Shown here: positions 1-11,319 of the stretch, piece by piece
Numbering within the stretch: position 1 is the stretch's first letter
Layout of the letters: every line of letters begins with the position of its first letter
NCBI GenBank assembly: GCA_026874595.1
Contig: CM049316.1
Location: 31,291,339-31,355,338 of the forward strand
From: Sipunculus nudus
Taxonomy: Eukaryota > Annelida > Sipuncula > Golfingiida > Sipunculidae
Reading direction: 5' to 3'
DNA: 64,000 nucleotides
The notes under the pieces: model-generated
Told to the model about the DNA's origin: nothing
The model's input: the letters and a program-made list of their open reading frames with translations, nothing else
The model's database searches: none
Program-made: the position numbers and the translations under genes

Positions 1-344
1 CCCTTTGCTTACCATTTGCTGATGCTGTGCTTATCCTTTGCTTATGGCAAAATCACAACAGAAATGCAGCATTTTCCTAAAAATACACACTAATATGACC
101 CATAGGGAGACAGACGGGTCCCCTGGCTACACAGCAGTCCGGGTTGGTGAACATTAATATAAAAAATAAGGGAGATATCGTTCAATCAAACCGCAAATGT
201 ATATTTCAGCTATTTTTATAAAAGTCATTTATTGATTTCTTGGACCCATTTTTCAATTTTAACACAATTTACCTACAGTGTTTTACTATTTCTGACATTA
301 TTAGACCCCCGCGAAGTCTAAAAATACATTATTGTCTTCAGAAA
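1..344 (+). repeat. Partial O-type monomer at the window edge
   Basis: The window opens at CCCTTTGCTTACC, which is where truncated O-type monomers begin after their deletion junction. It also carries the O marker GCTGTGCTTAT instead of the usual GCTTTGCTTAT. The deletion junction would lie just left of base 1. The monomer continues with GGTTGGTGAACATTAATATAAAAAATAAG. The rare GGGTTGG and AATATAAAAAATAAGG variants help place it beside the other left-domain O copies near 3171 and 6176. Confidence 0.7.
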
Positions 345-719
345 ATGGTGCCAAAAAGCAATTATGAAGGCATATTCCCTTTGCTTACCCTTTGCTTATG
401 CTTTGCTTATTCTTTGCTTACGGCAAAATCACAACGGAAATGGAGCATTTTCCTAAAAATAAACACTGATATGACCCATAGGGAGATAGACGGGGACTCT
501 GACTGCACAGCATTCCCGGTTAGTGTACATTAATATCAAAAGTAAGGGCAATATCGTTCAATCAAAACCAGAAATGTATAATTCTGCTTCTTGAAAAAAA
601 AATCATTTATTTATTTCTGGGACCCATTTTCTAATTTTCACAGAATTTACCTACAGTGTTTCACCATTTCTGACGTTATTAGAGCCCCGCTAAGTCTAAA
701 AATACATTGTCTTCAGAAA
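345..719 (+). repeat. Monomer with GCATATTCCC variant (C-like)
   Basis: Full-length 375-bp monomer with GGCATATTCCC in place of GGCATAATCCC and a GGGGACTCTGACTGC segment. This combination is shared with HOR position C (for example 11616) and with 8607. Its following half belongs to the other sequence family (TTGAAAAAAAAATCATTTATT), so it joins two recognisable half-types. Confidence 0.8.
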
Positions 720-3170
720 AAGGTGCCAAAAAGCAATTATGAAGGCATTATCCCTTTGCTTACACTTTGCTTATGCTTTGCTTATTCTTTGCTTACGGCA
801 AAATCACAACGGAAATGGAGCATTTTCCTAAAAATAAACACGGATATGACCCATAGGGAGATAGACGGGTCCTCTGGCTACACAGCAGTCCGGGTTGGTG
901 AACATTAATATCAAAAGTAAGGGCAATATCGTTCAATCAAAACCAGAAATGTATATTTCAGCTATTTTTATAAAAGTCATTTATTGATTCCTGGGACCTA
1001 TTTTCTAATTTTAAAAGAATTTACCTACAGTGTTTCACCATTTCTGACGTTATTAGAGCCCCGCAAAGTCTAAAAATACATTATTGTCTTCAGAAAATGG
1101 TGCCAAAAAGCAATTATGAAGGCATAATCCCTTTGCTTAGACTTTGCTTATGCTTTGCTTATTCTTTGCTTACGGCAAAATCACAACAGAAATGCAGCAT
1201 TTTCCTAAAAATACACACTGATAAGACCCATAGGGAGACAGACGGGTTCCCTGGCTACACAGCAGTCCCGGTTAGTGAACATTAATATAAAAAATAAGGG
1301 CAATATCGTTCAATCAAAACCGCAAGTGTATATTTCAGCTATTTTTATAAAAGTCATTTATTGGTTTCTTGGACCCATTTTCCAATTTTAACACAATTTA
1401 CCTACAGTGTTTTACCATTTCTGACATTATTAGACCCCCGTAAAGTCCAAAAATACATTATTTCTTCAGAAAATGGTGCCAAAAAGCAATTATGAAGGCA
1501 TAATCCCTTTGCTTACCCTTTGCTTATGCTTTGCTTATTCTTTGCTTATGGCAAAATCACAAGAGAAATGCAGCAATTCCCTAAAAATACACACTAATAT
1601 GACACATAGGGAGACAGACGGGTCCCCTGGCTACACAGCAGTCCCGGTTAGTGAACATTAATATCAAAAATAAGGACAATATCGTTCAATCAAAACCGCA
1701 AATGTATATTTCAGCTATTTTTATAAAAGTCATTTATTGATTTCTTGGACCCATTTTTCAATTTTAACACAATTTACCTATAGTTTTTTACCATTTCTGA
1801 CATTATTAGACCCCCGCGAAGTCTAAAAATACATTATTTCTTCAGAAAATGGTGCCAAAAAGCAATTATGAAGGCATAATCCCTTTGCTTACACTTTGCT
1901 TATGCTTTGCTTATTCTTTGCTTACGGCAAAATCACAACGGAAATGGAGCATTTTCCTAAAAATAAACACTGATATGACCCATAGGGAGATAGACGGGTC
2001 CTCTGGCTGCACAGCGTTCCTGGTTAGTGAACATTAATATCAAAAGTAAGGGCAATATCGTTCAATTAAAACCAGAAATGTATATTTCAGCTATTTTTAT
2101 AAAAGTCATTTATTGATTTCTTGGACCCATTTTTCAATTTTAACACAATTTTCCTATAGTTTTTTACCATTTCTGACATTATTAGACCCCCGCGAAGTCT
2201 AAAAATACATTATTTCTTCAGAAAATGGTGCCAAAAAGCAATTATGAAGGCATAATCCCTTTGCTTACCCTTTGCTTATGCTTTGCTTATTCTTTGCTTA
2301 CGGCAAAATCACAACAGAAATGGAGCATTAGCCTAAAAATAAACACTGATATGACCCATAGGGAGATAGACGGGGACTCTGACTGCACAGCAGTCCCGGT
2401 TAGTGAACATTAATATCAAAAGTAAGGGCAATATCGTTCAATCAAAACCAGATATGTATATTTCAGCTATTTTTATAAAAGTCATTTATTGATTTCTTGG
2501 ACCCATTTTTCAATTTTAACACAATTTACCTATAGTTTTTTACCATTTCTGACATTATTAGACCCCCGCGAAGTCTAAAAATACATTATTTCTTCAGAAA
2601 ATGGTGCCAAAAGCAATTATGAAGGCATAATCCCTTTGCTTACCCTTAGCTTATGCTTTGCTTATTCTTTGCTTACGGCAAAATCTCAACAGAAATGCAG
2701 CATTTTCCTAAAAATACACACTGATATGACCCATAGGGAGACAGACGTGTCCCCTGGCTACACAGCAGTCCCGGTTAGTGAACATTAATATCAAAAATAA
2801 GGGCAATATCGTTCAATCAAAACCGCAAATGTATATTTCAGATATTTTTATAAAAGTTATTTATTGATTTCTTGGACCCATTTTTCAATTTTAACACAAT
2901 TTACGTACAGTCTTTTACCATTTCTGACATTATTACACCCCCGTAAAGTCCAAAAAAACATTATTTCTTCAGAAAATGGTGCCAAAAAGCAATTATGAAA
3001 GCATAATCCCTTTGCTTACCCTTTGCTTTTGCTTTGCTTATTCTTTGATTACAGCAAAATCGTAACGGAAATGGAGCATTTTCCTAAAAATAAACACTGA
3101 TATGACCCATAGGGAGATAGACGGGTACTCTGACTGCACAGCAGTCCCGGTTAGTGAACATTAATATCAA

Positions 3171-3516
3171 TCCCTTTGCTTACCATTTGCTTATGCTGTG
3201 CTTATTCTTTGCTTATGGCAAAATCACAACAGAAATGCAGCATTTTCCTAAAAATACACACTAATATGACCCATAGGGAGACAGACGGGTCCCCTGGCTA
3301 CACAGCAGTCCGGGTTGGTGAACATTAATATCAAAATTAAGGGCAATATCGTTCAATCAAAACCGCAAATGTATATTTCAGCTATTTTTATAAAAGTCAT
3401 TTATTGATTTCTTGGACCCATTTTTCAATTTTAACACAATTTACCTACAGTGTTTTACTATTTCTGACATTATTAGACCCCCGCGAAGTCTAAAAATACA
3501 TTATTGTCTTCAGAAA
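3171..3516 (+). repeat. O-type truncated monomer (left domain, copy 1)
   Basis: The preceding monomer runs to ATTAATATCAA at 3170 and then jumps directly to TCCCTTTGC in the middle of the next monomer. About 212 bp of the expected sequence are missing. The junction shares AA with both parents, so microhomology of two bases is possible. Confidence 0.9.
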
Positions 3517-3723
3517 AAGGTGCCAAAAGCAATTATGAAGGCATAATCCCTTTGCTTACACTTTGCTTATGCTTTGCTTATTCTTTTCATACGGCAAAAT
3601 CACAACAGAAATGCAGCATTTTCCTAAAAATACACACTGATATGACCCATAGGGAGACAGACGGGTTCCCTGGCTACACAGCAGTCCCCGTAAAGTCCAA
3701 AAATACATTATTTCTTCAGAAAA
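3517..3723 (+). repeat. Monomer shortened by about 169 bp (copy 1)
   Basis: This monomer starts as AAGGTGCC and stops after CACAGCAGTCCC near 3688. It then jumps to CCCCGTAAAGTCC, a segment that normally lies about 169 bp further on. The next monomer start follows after only 207 bp. A run of C is shared across the junction. Confidence 0.9.
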
Positions 3724-6175
3724 TGGTGCCAAAAAGCAATTATGAAGGCATAATCCCTTTGCTTACCCTTTGCTTATGCTTTGCTTATTCTTTGCTTACG
3801 GCAAAATCACAACGGAAATGGAGCATTTTCCTAAAAATAAACACTGCTATGACCCATAGGGAGATAGACGGGGACTCTGACTGCACAGCATTCCCGGTTA
3901 GTGAACATTAATATCAAAAGTAAGGGCAATATCGTTCAATCAAAACCAGAAATGTATATTTCAGCTATTTTTATAAAAGTCATTTATTGATTCCTGGGAC
4001 CTATTTTCTAATTTTAAAAGAATTTACCTACAGTGTTTCACCATTTCTGACGTTATTAGAGCCCCGCAAAGTCTAAAAATACATTATTGTCTTCAGAAAA
4101 TGGTGCCAAAAAGCAATTATGAAGGCATAATCCCTTTGCTTAGACTTTGCTTATGCTTTGCTTATTCTTTGCTTACGGCAAAATCACAACAGAAATGCAG
4201 CATTTTCCTAAAAATACACACTGATAAGACCCATAGGGAGACAGACGGGTTCCCTGGCTACACAGCAGTCCCGGTTAGTGAACATTAATATAAAAAATAA
4301 GGGCAATATCGTTCAATCAAAACCGCAAGTGTATATTTCAGCTATTTTTATAAAAGTCATTTATTGGTTTCTTGGACCCATTTTCCAATTTTAACACAAT
4401 TTACCTACAGTGTTTTACCATTTCTGACATTATTAGACCCCCGTAAAGTCCAAAAATACATTATTTCTTCAGAAAATGGTGCCAAAAAGCAATTATGAAG
4501 GCATAATCCCTTTGCTTACCCTTTGCTTATGCTTTGCTTATTCTTTGCTTAAGGCAAAATCACAAGAGAAATGCAGCAATTCCCTAAAAATACACACTAA
4601 TATGACACATAGGGAGACAGACGGGTCCCCTGGCTACACAGCAGTCCCGGTTAGTGAACATTAATATCAAAAATAAGGACAATATCGTTCAATCAAAACC
4701 GCAAATGTATATTTCAGCTATTTTTATAAAAGTCATTTATTGATTTCTTGGACCCATTTTTCAATTTTAACACAATTTACCTATAGTTTTTTACCATTTC
4801 TGACATTATTAGACCCCCGCGAAGTCTAAAAATACATTATTTCTTCAGAAAATGGTGCCAAAAAGCAATTATGAAGGCATAATCCCTTTGCTTACACTTT
4901 GCTTATGCTTTGCTTATTCTTTGCTTACGGCAAAATCACAACGGAAATGGAGCATTTTCCTAAAAATAAACACTGATATGACCCATAGGGAGATAGACGG
5001 GTCCTCTGGCTGCACAGCGTTCCTGGTTAGTGAACATTAATATCAAAAGTAAGGGCAATATCGTTCAATTAAAACCAGAAATGTATATTTCAGCTATTTT
5101 TATAAAAGTCATTTATTGGTTTCTTGGACCCATTTTCCAATTTTAACACAATTTACCTACAGTGTTCCACCATTTCTGACGTTATAAGAGCCCCGCAAAG
5201 TCTAAAAATACATTATTGTCTTCAGAAAATGGTGCCAAAAAGCAATTATGAAGGCATAATCCCTTTGCTTAGACTTTGCTTATGCTTTGCTTATTCTTTG
5301 CTTACGGCAAAATCACAACAGAAATGCAGCATTTTCCTAAAAATACACACTGATATGACCCATAGGGAGACAGACGGGTTCCCTGGCTACACAGCAGTCC
5401 CGGTTAGTGAACATTACTATAAAAAATAAGGGCAATATCGTTCAATCAAAACCGCAAGTGTATATTTCAGCTATTTTTATAAAAGTCATTTATTGGTTTC
5501 TTGGACCCATTTTCCAATTTTAACACAATTTACCTATAGTTTTTTACCATTTCTGACATTATTACACCCCCGCGAAGTCTAAAAATACATTATTTCTTCA
5601 GAAAATGGTGCCAAAAAGCAATTATGAAGGCATAATCCCTTTGCTTACCCTTTGCTTATGCTTTGCTTATTCTTTGCTTACGGCAAAATCTCAACAGAAA
5701 TGCAGCATTTTCCTAAAAATACACACTGATATGACCCATAGGGAGACAGACGTGTCCCCTGGCTACACAGCAGTCCCGGTTAGTGAACATTAATATCAAA
5801 AATAAGGGCAATATCGTTCAATCAAAACCGCAAATGTATATTTCAGATATTTTTATAAAAGTCATTTATTGATTTCTTGGACCCATTTTTCAATTTTAAC
5901 ACAATTTACGTACAGTCTTTTACCATTTCTGACATTATTACACCCCCGAAAAGTCCAAAAAAACATTATTTCTTCAGAAAATGGTGCCAAAAAGCAATTA
6001 TGAAAGCATAATCCCTTTGCTTACCCTTTGCTTTTGCTTTGCTTATTCTTTGATTACAGCAAAATCGTAACGGAAATGGAGCATTTTCCTAAAAATAAAC
6101 ACTGATATGACCCATAGGGAGATAGACGGGTACTCTGACTGCACAGCAGTCCCGGTTAGTGAACATTAATATCAA

Positions 6176-6523
6176 TCCCTTTGCTTACCATTTGCTTATG
6201 CTGTGCTTATTCTTTGCTTATGGCAAAATCACAACAGAAATGCAGCATTTTCCTAAAAATTCACACTAATATGACCCATAGGGAGACAGACGGGTCCCCT
6301 GGCTACACAGCAGTCCGGGTTGGTGAACATTAATATCAAAATTAAGGGCAATATCGTTCAATCAAAACCGCAAATGTATATTTCAGCTATTTTTATAAAA
6401 GTCATTTATTGATTTCTTGGACCCATTTTTCAATTTTAACACAATTTACCTACAGTGTTTTACTATTTCTGAGATTATTAGACCCCCGCGAAGTCTAAAA
6501 AATACATTATTGTCTTCAGAAAA
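6176..6523 (+). repeat. O-type truncated monomer (left domain, copy 2)
   Basis: The ATCAA-TCCCTTTGC junction seen at 3171 recurs, with the same GCTGTGCTTAT marker. A private T (AAATTCACACTAA) near 6260 and GAGATTATTAGA near 6471 distinguish it from copy 1. Confidence 0.9.
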
Positions 6524-6728
6524 ATGTGCCAAAAGCAATTATGAAGGCATAATCCCTTTGCTTACACTTTGCTTATGCTTTGCTTATTCTTTGCATACGG
6601 CAAAATCACAACAGAAATGCAGCATTTTCCTAAAAATACACACTGATATGACCCATAGGGAGACAGACGGGTTCCCTGGCTACACAGCAGTCCCCGTAAA
6701 GTCCAAAAATACATTATTTCTTCAGAAA
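6524..6728 (+). repeat. Monomer shortened by about 169 bp (copy 2)
   Basis: The CAGTCCCCGTAAAGTCC junction near 6692 repeats the one near 3688. The start reads ATGTGCC, and one extra A is present in the TCTAAAAAATACA run just before it. Confidence 0.9.
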
Positions 6729-8231
6729 ATGGTGCCAAAAAGCAATTATGAAGGCATAATCCCTTTGCTTACCCTTTGCTTATGCTTTGCTTATTCTTTG
6801 CTTACGGCAAAATCACAACGGAAATGGAGCATTTTCCTAAAAATAAACACTGCTATGACCCATAGGGAGATAGACGGGGACTCTGACTGCACAGCATTCC
6901 CGGTTAGTGAACATTAATATCAAAAGTAAGGGCAATATCGTTCAATCAAAACCAGAAATGTATATTTCAGCTATTTTTATAAAAGTCATTTATTGATTCC
7001 TGGGACCTATTTTCTAATTTTAAAAGAATTTACCTACAGTGTTCCACCATTTCTGACGTTATAAGAGCCCCGCAAAGTCTAAAAATACATTATTGTCTTC
7101 AGAAAATGGTGCCAAAAAGCAATTATGAAGGCATAATCCCTTTGCTTAGACTTTGCTTATGCTTTGCTTATTCTTTGCTTACGGCAAAATCACAACAGAA
7201 ATGCAGCATTTTCCTAAAAATACACACTGATATGACCCATAGGGAGACAGACGGGTTCCCTGGCTACACAGCAGTCCCGGTTAGTGAACATTACTATAAA
7301 AAATAAGGGCAATATCGTTCAATCAAAACCGCAAGTGTATATTTCAGCTATTTTTATAAAAGTCATTTATTGGTTTCTTGGACCCATTTTCCAATTTTAA
7401 CACAATTTACCTATAGTTTTTTACCATTTCTGACATTATTACACCCCCGCGAAGTCTAAAAATACATTATTTCTTCAGAAAATGGTGCCAAAAAGCAATT
7501 ATGAAGGCATAATCCCTTTGCATACCCTTTGCTTATGCTTTGCTTATTCTTTGCTTACGGCAAAATCACAACGGAAATGGAGCATTTTCCTAAAAATAAA
7601 CACTGATATGACCCATAGGGAGATAGACGGGGACTCTGACTGCACAGCAGTCCCGGTTAGTGAACATTAATATCAAAAGTAAGGGCAATATCGTTCAATC
7701 AAAACCAGAAATGTATAATTCTGCTACTTTAAAAAAGTCATTTATTGATTCCTGGGACCTATTTTCTAATTTTAACACAATTTACCTATATTTTTTTACC
7801 ATTTCTGACATTATTACACCCCCGCGAAGTCTAAAAATACATTATTTCTTCAATAAATGGTGCCAAAAAGCAATTATGAAGGCATAATCCCTTTGCTTAC
7901 CCTTTGCTTATGCTTTGCTTATTCTTTGCTTACGGCAAAATCACAACCGAAATGGAGCATTTTCCTAAAAATAAACACTGATATGACCCATAGGGAGATA
8001 GACGGGTCCCCTGGCTACACAGCAGTCCGGGTTGGTGAACATTAATATCAAAAGTAAGGGCAATATCGTTCAATCAAAACCAGAAATGTATAATTCTGCT
8101 ACTTTAAAAAAGTCATTTATTGATTCCTGGAACTTATTTTCTAATTTTAACACAATTTACCTATAGTTTTTTACCATTTCTGACATTATTAGACCCCCGT
8201 GAAGTCTAAAAATACATTATTTCTTCAGAAA
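6729..8231 (+). repeat. Transition monomers between 3.0-kb blocks and the X run
   Basis: Starts are 6729, 7106, 7482 and 7857. The 6729 monomer opens like a third 3.0-kb block. The 7106 monomer is a near copy of 5229, sharing GTTCCACC, GACGTTATAAGAG and AACATTACTATAAAAA at an offset of 1,877 bp. From 7482 the monomers switch to the type with GGGGACTCTGACTGC and TATAATTCTGCTACTTT that forms the X run. Confidence 0.85.
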
Positions 8232-10864
8232 ATGATGCCAAAAAGCAATTATGAAGGCATAATCCCTTTGCTTACACTTTGCTTATGCTTTGCTTATTCT
8301 TTGCTTACGGCAAAATCACAACGGAAATGGAGCATTTTCCTAAAAATAAACACTGATATGACCGATAGGGAGATAGACGGGGACTCTGACTGCACAGCAG
8401 TCCCGGTTAGTGAACATTAATATCAAAAGTAAGGGCAATATCGTTCAATCAAAACCAGAAATGTATAATTCTGCTACTTTAAAAAAGTCATTTATTGATT
8501 CCTGGGACCTATTTTCTAATTTTAACACAATGTACCTATAGTGTTTTACCATTTCTGACTTTATTAGACCCCCGCGAAGTCTAAAAATACATTATTTCTT
8601 CAGAAAATGGTGCCAAAAAGCAATTATGAAGGCATATTCCCTTTGCTTACCCTTTGCTTATGCTTTGCTTATTCTTTGCTTACGGCAAAATCACAACGGA
8701 AATGGAGCATTTTCCTAAAAATAAACACTGATATGACCCATAGGGAGATAGACGGGGACTCTGACTGCACAGCATTCCCGGTTAGTGAACATGAATATCA
8801 AAAGTAAGGGCAATATCGTTCAATCAAAACCAGAAATGTATAATTCTGCTTCTTGAAAAAAAATCATTTATTTATTCCTGGGACCCATTTTCTAATTTTC
8901 ACAGAATTTACCTACAGCGTTTCAAAATTTCTGACGTTATTAGAGCCACGCAAAGTCTAAAAATACATTATTGTCTTCAGAAAATGGTGCCAAAAAGCAA
9001 TTATGAAGGCATAATCCCTTTGCTTACACTTTGCTTATGCTTTGCTTATTCTTTGCTTACGGCAAAATCACAACGGAAATGGAGCATTTTCCTAAAAATA
9101 AACACTGATATGACCCATAGGGAGATTGACGGGTCCTCTGGCTGCACAGCGTTCTCGGTTAGTGAACATTAATATCAAAAGTAAGGGCAATATCGTTCAA
9201 TCAAAACCAGAAATGTATATTACAGCTATTTTTATAAAAGTCATTTATTGATTCCTGGGACCTATTTTCTAATTTTAAAAGAATTTACCTACAGTGTTTC
9301 ACCATTTCTGACGTTATTAGAGCCCCGCAAAGTCTAAAAATACATTATTGTCTTCAGAAAATGGTGCCAAAAAGCAATTATGAAGGCATAATCCCTTTGC
9401 TTACCCTTTGCTTATGCTTTGCTTATTCTTTGCTTATGGCAAAATCACAACAGAAATGCAGCAATTCCCTAAAAATACACACTAATATGACCCATAGGGA
9501 GACAGACGGGTCCCCTGGCTACACAGCAGTCACGGTTAGTGAACATTAATATCAAAAGTAAGGGCAATATCGTTCAATCAAAACCAGAAATGTATATTTC
9601 AGCTATTTTTATAAAAGTCATTTATTGATTTCTTGGACCCATTTTTCAATTTTAACACAATTTTCCTACAGTTTTTTACCATTTCTGACATTATTAGACC
9701 CTTGCGAAGTCTAAAAATACATTATTTCTTCAGAAAATGGTGCCAAAAAGCAATTATGAAGGCATAATCCCTTTGCTTACCCTTTGCTTATGCTTTGCTT
9801 ATTCTTTGCTTACGGCAAAATCACAACGGAAATGGAGCATTTTCCTAAAAATAAACACTGATATGACCCATAGGGAGATAGACGGGGACTCTGACTGCAC
9901 AGGAGTCCCGGTTAGTGAACATTAATATCAAAAGTAAGGGCAATATCGTTCAATCAAAACCAGAAATGTATAATTCTGCTACTTTAAAAAAGTCATTCAT
10001 TGATTCCTGGGACCTATTTTCTAAATTTAAAAGAATTTACCTACAGTGTTTCACCATTTCTGACGTTATTAGAGCCCCGCAAATCTAAAAATACATTATT
10101 GTCTTCAGAAAATGGTGCCAAAAAGCAATTATGAAGGCATAATCCCTTTGCTTACACTTTGCTTATGCTTTGCTTATTCTTTGCTTACGGCAAAATCACA
10201 ACAGAAATGCAGCATTTTCCTAAAAATACATACTTATATTACCCATATCGAGACAAACGGGCTCCCTGGCTACACAGCAGTCACGGTCAGTGAAGATTAA
10301 TATCAAAAGTAAGGGCAATATCGTTCAATAAAAACAGCACATGTATAATTCTGCTACTTTCAAAAAGTCATTTATTGATTCCTGGGACCCATTTTCTAAT
10401 TTTAACAGAATTTAAATACAGTGTTTCACCATTTCTGACATTATTAGACCCCCGCAAAGCCCAAATATACATTATTTCTTCAGAAAATGGTGCCAAAAAG
10501 CAATTATGAAGGCATAATCCCTTTGCTTACACTTTGCTCATGCTTTGCTTATTCTTTGCTTACGGCAAAATCACAACAGAAATGAAGCATTTTCCCTAAA
10601 AATACACACTAATATGACCCATAGGAAGACAGACGGCTCCCCTGGCTAGACAACAGTCCCGGATAGTGAACATTAATATCAAAAATAAGGGCAATATCGT
10701 TCAATCAAAACCGCAAATGTATATTTCAGCTATTTTTATAAAAGTCATTTATTGATTTCTTGGACCCATTTTTGAATTTTAACACAATTTACCTACAGTG
10801 TTTTACTATTTCTGACATTATTAGACCCCCGCGAAGTCTAAAAATACATTATTGTCTTCAGAAA
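8232..10864 (+). repeat. X-type run followed by Q and R (first copy)
   Basis: Starts are 8232, 8607, 8984, 9361, 9737, then Q at 10112 and R at 10487. Markers include CACAATGTACC at about 8527, GAACATGAATATC at about 8787, GAGCCACGC at about 8944, and CCCTTGCGAAG before 9737. Q carries ATACATACTTATATTACC and R carries GCTCATGC and GGCTAGACAAC. The whole stretch recurs at 26223-28855 with offset 17,991. Confidence 0.92.
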
Positions 10865-11275
10865 ATGGTGCCAAAAAGCAATTATGAAGGCATAATCCCT
10901 TTGCTTACACTTTGCTTATCCTTTGCTTATTCTTTGCTTACGGCAAAATCACAACAGAAATGCAGCATTTTCCTAAAAATACACACTGATATGACCCATA
11001 GGGAGACAGACGGGTTCCCTGGCTAAACAGCAGTCCCGGTTAGTGAACATTAATATCAAAAATAAGGGCAATATCGTTCAATCAAAACCGCAAATGTATA
11101 TTTCAGCTATTTTTATAGAAGTCATTTATTGCTTTCTTTGACCCATTTTCCAATTTTAACACAATTTACCTACAGTGTTTTACCATTTCTGACATTATTA
11201 GACCCCCGTAAATTCCAAAAATACATTATTTCTTCAGAAAATGGTGCCAAAAAGCAATTATGAAGGCATAATCCC

Positions 11276-11319
11276 TTTGCTTACCCTTTGCTTATGCTTT
11301 GCTTATTCTTTGCTTACGG
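11276..11319 (+). repeat. Four 11-bp subrepeats inside each monomer (example)
   Basis: From about 35 to 78 bases after each ATGGTG, the octamer TTTGCTTA occurs four times at exact 11-bp spacing, separated by CCC, TGC, TTC or close variants. The example is in monomer B of HOR copy 1. Nearly all monomers keep at least three of the four octamers. Single-base losses occur, for example TTTTCTTA in D and TTTGCTCA in R. Confidence 0.93.

Larger units (their letters stand above)
720..3723 (+). repeat. Left-domain 3.0-kb block, copy 1
   Basis: Monomer starts are 720 (ATG changed to AAG), 1097, 1473, 1849, 2225, 2601 (one A missing in the A5 run), 2976, a truncated O-type after the junction at 3171, and 3517. 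The order and private variants are repeated at 3724-6728. Examples are GATAAGACCC at 1097 and 4100, ACACCCCCG before 2976 and 5981, and the two deletion junctions. Offsets are 3,003 to 3,005 bp. Copy 1 carries TTATGGC in the 1473 monomer where copy 2 has TTAAGGC. Confidence 0.88.
3724..6728 (+). repeat. Left-domain 3.0-kb block, copy 2
   Basis: Monomer starts are 3724, 4100, 4476, 4852, 5229, 5605, 5981, a truncated O-type after 6176, and 6524. It parallels copy 1 monomer by monomer except at 5229. There the corresponding segment (about 5119-5430) carries GTTCCACC, GACGTTATAAGAG and TTAGACTTTG instead of the 2225 sequence. That replaced segment matches 7042-7310, so it looks like a conversion or crossover product. 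Confidence 0.86.
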
